Of a stretch of DNA of 60,178 bases, positions 53,097 through 60,178 are shown piece by piece. The DNA comes from Romeriopsis navalis LEGE 11480 (GTDB lineage Bacteria; Cyanobacteriota; Cyanobacteriia; Leptolyngbyales; Leptolyngbyaceae): NCBI RefSeq assembly GCF_015207035.1, contig NZ_JADEXQ010000026.1, forward strand, positions 1 through 60,178, given 5' to 3'. Position 1 is the first letter of the stretch, and every line of letters begins with the position of its first letter. The position numbers and the translations under genes are program-made. The notes below the pieces were generated by a model. It was not told where the DNA came from and did no database searches. It was given only the letters and a program-made list of their open reading frames with translations.

Positions 53097-56000
53097 TTAA
53101 CCGCCCCCAATCCGCGCCACGTCTTGGGTGTTCTGCTCAAACGCCGCTGTTAATGCATCATCACCGCTAAGACCCGATGCGAGGGCATTACGCAATGCCT
53201 GCAAGACTCGTTTGTAATCCCGAGGAATCACCCGCACAAACTGCGGCAATGTCGCATCCCAATTCGCTAGCACCTGCTTGGCTTTATCACTTTGGGTAAA
53301 GTCCGCATGGTTTTGAATCAGTTGCTTCAGGTCAGCGATCTCTTCGGGATCTTCCATCTTTTCTAGATCGACCATTTCCGGATTACAGCGAGTGGCAAAG
53401 TCACCAGCTTCATCCAAGATGTAAGCCACGCCGCCGCTCATGCCAGCCGCAAAGTTGCGTCCGGTCTGACCCAGAATCACCACCTTACCGCCGGTCATAT
53501 ATTCGCAGCCGTGATCACCAACGGATTCAACAACGGTATTCACACCCGAGTTGCGAACGCAGAAGCGCTCACCCGCCATGCCACGAATGTAAGCCTCACC
53601 GCGCGTCGCACCATAGAAGGCGACGTTACCGGCAATGATGTTGTCCTCGGGTTTAAAGGTCGATCCCGCTGGGGGATAAACGATGATGCGACCGCCGCTT
53701 AAGCCTTTACCCAGGTAGTCGTTGGCATCGCCTTCGAGTTCGAGCGTCACGCCCTTCGGCACAAATGCCCCGAGGCTTTGGCCCGCACTGCCCTGGAAAT
53801 GCAGATGCACGGTATCATCCGGTAAACCTTCCCAGTGACGTTTGCTGATCTCGTTGCCGAGGATCGTGCCGACGACGCGATTGATATTCTTAATCGGCAG
53901 CGTGGCTTTGACTGGTTCGCCGTTTTCGATCGCCCCCTTACACAAATCCAACAACGTGGTCACATCCAACGACTTGTCGAGACCGTGATCCTGCGGCATC
54001 TGGCAATAGCGACCGACTTCCGGGCCAACTTCGGGCTGGTAGAGAATATTGGAGAGGTCAACGCCTTTGGCTTTCCAGTGATTCACCGCTTGGTCCGCTT
54101 GGAGAATATCGGTGCGCCCGACCATCTCCGTCAGCTTGCGGAAGCCCAGCTCCGCCATAATTTCCCGCACTTCCTGGGCGATGAATTTCATGAAGTTGGC
54201 CGCATGGGCTGGATCGCCTTTGAATTTGTCGCGCAGCTGGGGATCTTGGGTAGCAATTCCCACCGGGCAGGTATTCAGGTGGCAAACGCGCATCATGATG
54301 CAACCGAGAGACACCAGTGGTGCAGTCGAGAAACCGAATTCTTCGGCACCAAGTAAGGTAGCCATCACCACATCGCGGCCCGTTTTCATCTGACCATCGG
54401 TTTCGACAGCGATGCGTGATCGCAGGTTATTTAACACCAAAGTCTGATGGGTCTCCGCCAGACCCAATTCCCACGGCAGACCCGCATGCTTAATCGATGT
54501 CATCGGCGATGCGCCGGTGCCGCCGTCAAAGCCGGAAACCAGCACGACATCAGCGTGGGCCTTAGCCACACCGGCAGCGATCGTCCCCACACCCACTTCC
54601 GATACAAGTTTGACGCTGACCCGCGCTTCCCGGTTGGCGTTCTTCAAATCGTGAATCAGCTCCGCGAGATCCTCGATCGAATAGATATCGTGGTGCGGTG
54701 GTGGGGAAATCAAGCCCACGCCCGGTGTCGAGTGGCGCACCTTGGCAATCCAGGGATATACCTTTTTACCGGGTAGCTGACCGCCTTCACCGGGCTTGGC
54801 ACCCTGGGCCATTTTGATTTGGATTTCCCGCGCTTGGGACAGATACAGGCTAGTGACACCAAACCGACCGGAAGCCACTTGCTTAATTGCACTATTCTTC
54901 GAGTCGCCTTGATCGTTGGTCCAGGTGTAGCGTTCCACATCTTCGCCGCCTTCGCCGGTGTTGGACTTACCGCCGATACGATTCATGGCGATCGCCAACG
55001 TCTCATGGGCTTCCTTCGAGATTGAGCCGTAGCTCATGGCGCCCGTTTTAAACCGGCTCATGATGGCTTCGATCGGCTCGACTTCGTCAATCGGGATCGA
55101 TTCCCGCTGCTTAAATTTCAGCAATCCTCGCAGCGTAAAGTGCGTTTCGTTTTGGTCATTCACTAACTTGGTATATTTCTGGAACTGTTCATAGTTCTCA
55201 GTCCGTACCGCGCTTTGCAAGGTATGGATCGTTTCGGGGCTAAACAAGTGCTTCTCACCGTTGACGCGCCACTTGTAGTTACCACCCGCATCAAGGGTGG
55301 GATTTGCCACTTCGCGATCGGGATAAGCCTGTTGGTGACGCTTCAGCACTTCTTCCGCGAGGACACTAATGTCCACACCGGCAATTCGGGAAGCCGTCCA
55401 AGTAAAGTACTTATCAATCACGGAGTGGTTGAGGCCAATGGCTTCAAAGATTTGGGCGCCCCGGTAGCTCTGAATCGTCGAGATGCCGATTTTCGAGGCG
55501 ACCTTAATCACACCCTTAGTGGCGGCCTTGACGTAGTTCTTACAAGCTGTGGCATAGTCCACATCCACCAGCAAGTTTTGCTCAATCATTTCCTCGATCG
55601 TTTCAAACGCCAGGTAAGGATTGATGGCCCCACAGCCGTAACCGATCAGGGTAGCAAAGTGGTGGACTTCACGCGGCTCACCGGATTCGAGGACAATGCC
55701 GATCTTGGTGCGGGTGCCCTGACGAATCAAGTGGTGGTGGAGGCCGGAGACGGCTAACAATGCCGGAATTGCCGCATGGTCATGACTGATGCCACGATCC
55801 GACAGAATCACAATGTTGTGACCGTTGGAGATCGCCGCATCAACCTTGGAACAAATATCGGCGATGGCTTGTTCCAGACCAGTGACGCCGGATTGCGCCT
55901 CGAACAGCATCGAAACTGTAATGGTCTTGAAGTAGGAACTATCAAGCTGTTTTAACCGGGCCAGATCGGCATTCTTCAAAATCGGGGTAGGCAACTCAAC

Positions 56001-57677
56001 CAACCGGCAGCTTTCCGGTTGGGGATCAAGCAAGTTTTGCTCAGCGCCGATCGTCGTCACAGCGGATGTGATAATCGCTTCGCGAATCGAGTCGATCGGG
56101 GGATTCGTCACTTGGGCAAATAGCTGCTGGAAGTAATCGTAGAGCAGCTTGGGTTTATCCGACAGGACGGCCAGGGGCGTATCCGTACCCATGGCACCGA
56201 TCGCTTCCACCCCATTGCTGGCCATCGGCGTTAGCAAGACCCGCAAGTCTTCAAAGCTATAGCCAAAGGCTTGCTGACGTTGGGTGATATCGGCTTTATT
56301 ACTACCGACTGCATGGCCCTCGGGCAAGTCATTGAGACCAACAAGATTTTTGTTCAGCCATTCTTGGTAAGGATGCGCATTGATTACATCCCGCTTGACT
56401 TCTTCATCACTCAAGATGCGGCCCTGGTCCATATCGACCAAGAACATCCGGCCGGGCTGCAAACGACCTTTTTCTTTAACGTTCTCGGGGGCGATCGGCA
56501 ACACACCGGCTTCCGACGCCATGATCACCATGTCATCTTTGGTGACGTAATAGCGTGAGGGACGGAGTCCATTGCGATCGAGCACTGCACCCATCATGGT
56601 GCCATCGGTGAAGGCGATCGATGCCGGACCATCCCACGGTTCCATCATGCAGGCATGGTATTGGTAGAACGCTTTGCGCTCCGGACTCATGCCCTCATGA
56701 TTCGACCAGGGTTCAGGGACCATCATCATCATGGCATGGGGCAGCGACCGGCCCGCCAAGGTTAGCAATTCGAACGTGTTGTCGAAAATGCTGGAGTCAC
56801 TGCCTTCATTGTTGATGATCGGTTGGATTTTCTTGATGTCATCCCCGAACAACTCGGATTGCACCTGCGCTTGTCGCGCGTGCATCCAATTCATGTTACC
56901 GCGCAGCGTGTTGATTTCGCCATTATGCGCAATGTAACGATAAGGGTGCGATCGTTCCCAACTCGGGAAGGTATTCGTACTGAAGCGGGAATGCACCAGG
57001 GCCAAGGCACTCTCAAAGTCAGGGTCATGCAAATCAGGATAGAACGCGCCCACCTGGACCGGCATCAGCATGCCTTTGTAGACGATCGTCCGGCAGGAGA
57101 GACTGGAAATATACCAGTGCGAATTGTCCTGACTCACCGCATTGAACGCCAATTTACGAATCACAAATAGTTTGCGCTCGAAGGCCAGATCATCTTTCAT
57201 CGCCGGTGACCGGGCAATGAATACTTGCTGCATAAACGGTTCGCTGGACTTTGCCGTGTCTCCCAGCAAGCCATTATCGGTGGGAATATCGCGCCAACCG
57301 AGTACGGCCAATCCTTCGGCGGCCACGACCTGCTCAAACCGCTCTCGGGATTGGGCTCGCACCGCGGCATCCGGCGAGCCGTAGATCATACCCACGCCGT
57401 ACTGGCCCGCTGCGGGCAGATCAATCCCGATCGGGGCGGTCACTTTTTTGAGGAACTTATGGGGAACTTGTAGTAAGATTCCGGCCCCATCGCCTGTATT
57501 CGGCTCACAGCCACAGGCTCCCCGATGGTCCAGATTGAGCAAAATCGTCAGGCCATGTTCCACGATTTCGTGGGATTTCTTGCCATGCATCTGGACAATA
57601 AAACCGACACCACAGGCATCATGCTCAAATTGGGGATTGTATAAACCTTGGGCTGAGGGTAGGGAATTGTTGCTCAT
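53097..57677 (-). CDS. gltB: Glutamate synthase large subunit GltB
   Basis: About 1526 residues from the ATG at 57677; the earlier ATG at 57725 adds 16 residues absent from the family and is not preferred. The glutaminase nucleophile is the C of [10 protein letters not shown], exposed after processing. Then come the central domain, the FMN synthase domain ([37 protein letters not shown]), the 3Fe-4S cysteines in CHLNTCPVG, and the GXGXG beta-helix. GGTGG precedes the start. It converts glutamine plus 2-oxoglutarate to two glutamates. Pairing with GltD marks it as NADPH-type rather than ferredoxin-only. Confidence 0.96.
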   Translation of the reverse strand: MSNNSLPSAQGLYNPQFEHDACGVGFIVQMHGKKSHEIVEHGLTILLNLDHRGACGCEPNTGDGAGILLQVPHKFLKKVTAPIGIDLPAAGQYGVGMIYGSPDAAVRAQSRERFEQVVAAEGLAVLGWRDIPTDNGLLGDTAKSSEPFMQQVFIARSPAMKDDLAFERKLFVIRKLAFNAVSQDNSHWYISSLSCRTIVYKGMLMPVQVGAFYPDLHDPDFESALALVHSRFSTNTFPSWERSHPYRYIAHNGEINTLRGNMNWMHARQAQVQSELFGDDIKKIQPIINNEGSDSSIFDNTFELLTLAGRSLPHAMMMMVPEPWSNHEGMSPERKAFYQYHACMMEPWDGPASIAFTDGTMMGAVLDRNGLRPSRYYVTKDDMVIMASEAGVLPIAPENVKEKGRLQPGRMFLVDMDQGRILSDEEVKRDVINAHPYQEWLNKNLVGLNDLPEGHAVGSNKADITQRQQAFGYSFEDLRVLLTPMASNGVEAIGAMGTDTPLAVLSDKPKLLYDYFQQLFAQVTNPPIDSIREAIITSAVTTIGAEQNLLDPQPESCRLVELPTPILKNADLARLKQLDSSYFKTITVSMLFEAQSGVTGLEQAIADICSKVDAAISNGHNIVILSDRGISHDHAAIPALLAVSGLHHHLIRQGTRTKIGIVLESGEPREVHHFATLIGYGCGAINPYLAFETIEEMIEQNLLVDVDYATACKNYVKAATKGVIKVASKIGISTIQSYRGAQIFEAIGLNHSVIDKYFTWTASRIAGVDISVLAEEVLKRHQQAYPDREVANPTLDAGGNYKWRVNGEKHLFSPETIHTLQSAVRTENYEQFQKYTKLVNDQNETHFTLRGLLKFKQRESIPIDEVEPIEAIMSRFKTGAMSYGSISKEAHETLAIAMNRIGGKSNTGEGGEDVERYTWTNDQGDSKNSAIKQVASGRFGVTSLYLSQAREIQIKMAQGAKPGEGGQLPGKKVYPWIAKVRHSTPGVGLISPPPHHDIYSIEDLAELIHDLKNANREARVSVKLVSEVGVGTIAAGVAKAHADVVLVSGFDGGTGASPMTSIKHAGLPWELGLAETHQTLVLNNLRSRIAVETDGQMKTGRDVVMATLLGAEEFGFSTAPLVSLGCIMMRVCHLNTCPVGIATQDPQLRDKFKGDPAHAANFMKFIAQEVREIMAELGFRKLTEMVGRTDILQADQAVNHWKAKGVDLSNILYQPEVGPEVGRYCQMPQDHGLDKSLDVTTLLDLCKGAIENGEPVKATLPIKNINRVVGTILGNEISKRHWEGLPDDTVHLHFQGSAGQSLGAFVPKGVTLELEGDANDYLGKGLSGGRIIVYPPAGSTFKPEDNIIAGNVAFYGATRGEAYIRGMAGERFCVRNSGVNTVVESVGDHGCEYMTGGKVVILGQTGRNFAAGMSGGVAYILDEAGDFATRCNPEMVDLEKMEDPEEIADLKQLIQNHADFTQSDKAKQVLANWDATLPQFVRVIPRDYKRVLQALRNALASGLSGDDALTAAFEQNTQDVARIGGG

Positions 57678-58106
57678 GGCCACCTTAAATAGACTTTTGT
57701 GATGGGAAATTGCACACCGATCCAACGCCTAGCCGGGGCCAGACTGCTTGATGATGCTTTGATGCGTTGCTCTGAAGCGTCAACAAAGTGAGACGCGATT
57801 TGTTGCGTCTATACTTTTCATTGATTGTCTAATGGGAAATGAAGATCGGGGTAATGTCTTAACGAAAATGTCATATCTACGGACCGACCCTCGACGATCC
57901 CTCACAAAAATACAAATTCCTGCTAATAAAAGTTTGTAAATACTTACATTTATAAATTTTTACCGTTTTTCGGTATCGGTGGCGGTCAGTCCATAGTCGA
58001 ATGGGCGATGTCGTCTTCCCAAAAACGACATCGCCCATTTAGTTGGCTCACTTATAGCAACGTTGAAGCTGGAGTGCTGTGATGAGACAGAATCGATCGC
58101 ACGCGC
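57678..58106. other. Leader and promoter region of gltB, with hairpin
   Basis: About 430 bases, no gene. Contains an inverted repeat TGTAA-N4-TTACA (57935-57948) in an AT-rich stretch and a hairpin with perfect 15-base arms (58000-58014 and 58025-58039). A leader hairpin GACGC/GCGTC lies near 57790-57810. No good NtcA box (GTA-N8-TAC) was found. Confidence 0.55.
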
Positions 58107-58322
58107 TTAATAACTATCGTCATTTTTGCCGACGACCGTCATGCCAAGCAAGACATCGGCTTCGTTCAGCCGATCGGCGATCGCTTGCCGCCATTGCAAA
58201 TCAATTTCATTGTCAGCCAGGACATCGAGGGCCTGTTGCCGATATTGGGCGCTTTCGACTTTATCGACCTCGTCCAGATGATCGAGGCATTCATAGGTCG
58301 TTTCAAGAGCAGCTTTTGTCAT
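58107..58322 (-). CDS. Small hypothetical acidic protein
   Basis: A 71-residue protein (MTKAALETTYECLDHLDEVDKVES, then IDLQWRQAIADRLNEADVLLGM). A clear GAGGAAATTC ribosome site precedes the ATG, which supports a real gene. Helical, acidic, no membrane segment or known motif. It ends about 70 bases from a hairpin (58000-58039) that may terminate it. Confidence 0.65.
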   Translation of the reverse strand: MTKAALETTYECLDHLDEVDKVESAQYRQQALDVLADNEIDLQWRQAIADRLNEADVLLGMTVVGKNDDSY

Positions 58323-58684
58323 GAATTTCCTCTGTGAATGTAGCGGATGATCATGGCAGCTAGGTGAGTTGGCGGACTAAAGCTGGTTGCCCGAAGACGG
58401 TTCAGCTTAATCTCGAAGCAACACGACCGGGACTGCTGCGCGACTGATCGATTGAATTAACTTTATTAGTTCAATAGGTTTAACTAACTTGATCTAACTC
58501 GATTTTTTTCGACTTGTCCCGTGATGCTCGATCGAACTTGCGGTTTCTTTACACGTTTTAGGGAATTGAGGTGTTTCTTCACACTAAATGAGTGAGTACA
58601 TTTATGTGATTGTTAGGATGGTGCTTGGCCTTTGGAGCGCTATGCACGATCGGACGCAACCTTGCGGGTGAGGCTGAATTGGTT
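58323..58684. other. Intergenic, no gene seen
   Basis: About 360 bases between divergent genes; AT-rich at 58440-58520. Contains probable promoters only. The frame of the next gene is open from 58610, but only a TTG start is available there. Confidence 0.45.
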
Positions 58685-59623
58685 ATGACGAAGCAATTTC
58701 CCGATGTGCCGGGATCATTGACGGACGGATTGGCCTTGGGGCAGTGTGTGGCGACGTTATGGCAGAAATATTGGCAGGCAACGTTGACACCGAGTCCAGG
58801 ATTTACGGGTTGGTCGCTGGACGATCGTGATCCGCACGTAATTGAGCAATGGATGCCATTGTGGGAATGGCTCTATCAGCATTATTTCCGGGTGCAGGCC
58901 GATGGCTGGGAGCACGTCCCAGCAACTGGTCAGGTGATGCTGATTGGGTCACATAATGGGGGATTGGCAGCGCCGGACACGGTGATGATGACCTATGACT
59001 GGTTGCGCCGGTTTGGTCCGGAGCGAGCGGCATATGGGCTGATGGACCCGCGAATTTGGCAGGGCGCCCTGGGCACCGCCCAACTAGCGACGCAGATTGG
59101 CGCGGTACGGGCACATCCACGCATGGGCATCGCGGCATTAGAGCGGGGTGCGAGTGTGTTGATTTATCCCGGTGGGGCGCGGGATGTGTTCCGCCCTCAT
59201 CATCAACGCCATCAAGTGTGCCTGGGCGATAATCAGGGGTTTATCAAACTGGCGTTGCGCTATGAAGTGCCGATTATTCCGGCGATTTCCGTGGGGGCAC
59301 ATTCGACATTAGTGGTATTGGCGGATTTATATCCCTGGATGCAGCAGTTACATGAGCGCGGCTTGCCTTGGTATTTGGGGATTGATCCGACTGTGTTTCC
59401 AGTTTATCTGGGGTTGCCGTGGGGGTTAGCGATCGGACCCTGGCCGAATATTCCCTTACCAGTGCCAATGCAAACCCGTATCTGTCCGCCAATTACCTTT
59501 AAACACTATGGCCGGGCAGCATCACGCGATCGGGCTTACGTTGATGCTTGCCATCGGCAGGTGCAGGCAACGATGCAGGTAGAACTCGATCGCTTGGTGC
59601 AAGAGCGTCAAAGCTGGCTTTAG
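58685..59623 (+). CDS. PlsC/DGAT-like acyltransferase (Slr2103-like)
   Basis: About 312 residues from the ATG at 58685; a TTG at 58610 would add a hydrophobic 25-residue stretch (LGWCLAFGALCTIG) and remains possible. Acyltransferase motifs: GSHNGGLAAPD (a variant of HxxxxD) near residue 85, YPGGARDVFRP near 160, and IIPAISVGAH. The pattern resembles the DGAT/PES-type acyltransferases, of which Synechocystis Slr2103 is recalled to make acylplastoquinol or triacylglycerol. Substrate not provable from sequence. Confidence 0.82.
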   Translation: MTKQFPDVPGSLTDGLALGQCVATLWQKYWQATLTPSPGFTGWSLDDRDPHVIEQWMPLWEWLYQHYFRVQADGWEHVPATGQVMLIGSHNGGLAAPDTVMMTYDWLRRFGPERAAYGLMDPRIWQGALGTAQLATQIGAVRAHPRMGIAALERGASVLIYPGGARDVFRPHHQRHQVCLGDNQGFIKLALRYEVPIIPAISVGAHSTLVVLADLYPWMQQLHERGLPWYLGIDPTVFPVYLGLPWGLAIGPWPNIPLPVPMQTRICPPITFKHYGRAASRDRAYVDACHRQVQATMQVELDRLVQERQSWL

Positions 59624-59790
59624 CAACCATTGCACCGCAATTAGCACCGCAAGTATTTAGGCATTACCCCAGAACTGCGCGATTTATGAAAAATGGTTGG
59701 AGACGCAAGCCGCAGCGATGTATCTCCAACCTTGAGCTAAATCAATTGTTTAATCCGCAATTGCTAATTAGATTTTTTTGATCGGGCGAA

Positions 59791-60178
59791 TTACTTACGC
59801 CGACAGATGCGCAGATACACATCCGCAGCGGGCCATGCTTGGGGATACTTTTTGTAGCCCTTGCTAGCGTAACCGCTGGGGCAGCGGCGCAAATCCGATT
59901 TGTCTTTATCGCGATCGAGCCCACTGCGTGAGGTCTTACATTTCCTTGTGCCGCAAAGCAACGTTGAGGGTGGCTTGGGCTTCGGCTTGCGGCCTTTGCG
60001 ACAGCGACGCAAATAGACATCAGCAGCGGGCCAGATCTGCGGAAATTTCTTGTAGCCATTGGTATAGAAGCCAGTCGGACAGCGGCGCAAATCCGATTTA
60101 TCTTTATCGCGATCGAGATGGCTCCCCGTGTACGTACTACATTTCTTTGTGCCACAGTAGAGCAAATTGATCGATCGC
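59791..60178 (-). CDS. Cysteine-rich tandem-repeat protein, C-terminal part (truncated by window edge)
   Basis: The frame is open to the window end. Two copies of a roughly 57-residue unit are visible: YCGTKKCSTYTGSHLDRDKDKSDLRRCP... and LCGTRKCKTSRSGLDRDKDKSDLRRCP..., each ending in WPAADVYLR.CR. The LDRDKDKSDLRRCP part is an acidic DxDxD loop beside cysteines, like calcium-binding excalibur-type units. The units are joined by a basic, proline-rich linker (KGRKPKPKPPS). Probably exported with disulphides; more repeats may lie beyond the edge. Confidence 0.75.
   Translation of the reverse strand, partial: RSINLLYCGTKKCSTYTGSHLDRDKDKSDLRRCPTGFYTNGYKKFPQIWPAADVYLRRCRKGRKPKPKPPSTLLCGTRKCKTSRSGLDRDKDKSDLRRCPSGYASKGYKKYPQAWPAADVYLRICRRK

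Noticed and set aside
53835-57170. Several plus-strand frames of 100-180 codons opposite gltB
   Set aside because: gltB is unambiguous over the whole stretch; these are antisense shadows.
57678-58000. NtcA box or glutamine riboswitch before gltB
   Set aside because: No GTA-N8-TAC and no recognisable conserved riboswitch core; the nearest is GTA-N6-TAC, which has the wrong spacing.

Overview
The window is a piece of a cyanobacterial chromosome. It carries photosystem I subunit PsaK, a phycobilisome rod-linker protein, a pix-type phototaxis cluster, a relative of the Synechocystis slr0144-slr0152 photosystem II assembly ('pap') operon, an NADPH-type GOGAT pair, and frequent GCGATCGC (HIP1) octamers (for example 1958-1965 and 1997-2004). 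The genus cannot be fixed from what is here. No tRNA, rRNA, CRISPR array, transposase or prophage was recognised.

Left part (1-16 kb): the end of a class A penicillin-binding protein, a BON-like protein, tsaB, a DUF3593/DUF2499 membrane pair, csaB, a zinc-ribbon membrane protein, then psaK beside a small rod linker with a C-terminal membrane segment (a CpcL-like, photosystem I antenna arrangement). Next come a TIGR03792 protein, a phasin-like protein, an unusual soluble AAA+ ATPase fused to an FtsH-type (M41) protease and overlapping a GNAT gene, two tandem paralogous lipoprotein-like genes, a phosphodiester glycosidase, a 1.5 kb gene-free stretch, a PTPA-CTERM matrixin, miaE and another GNAT.

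Phototaxis block (16.5-26.7 kb): pixG (PatA-type regulator, own strong terminator), then pixH, pixI, pixJ, pixL and an extra CheW-like gene. PixJ keeps the canonical bilin-binding Cys-His but lacks the second cysteine of the DXCF motif. After it come a Kir-type channel, bioA overlapping a 2H phosphoesterase, and a PEP-CTERM protein.

Central accessory block (31.9-45.5 kb), the most interesting part: a pentapeptide-repeat gene with an uncharacterised C-terminal domain leads into a pap-like series of two V4R proteins, a three-repeat small protein, two phycobiliprotein-fold proteins without chromophore cysteines, a 2Fe-2S ferredoxin and a TPR membrane protein. After an LrgAB pair and an acyltransferase there are two more pentapeptide paralogues. 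One is fused to a near-duplicate of the first V4R protein, and it is followed by an SpkG-like Ser/Thr kinase. So the pap-type set appears split over two loci, with one component present as separate genes at one and as a fusion at the other.

Right part (45.7-60.2 kb): a secreted tandem-repeat plus beta-lactamase-fold protein resembling polyglycine hydrolases, a cluster of REP-like hairpins, DinB, GNAT, TfoX-N and ilvE genes with a 24-bp palindrome in front of ilvE, a TrmB-type regulator, gltD and gltB, a small hypothetical gene, a PlsC/DGAT-like acyltransferase, and the end of a gene with cysteine-rich tandem repeats.
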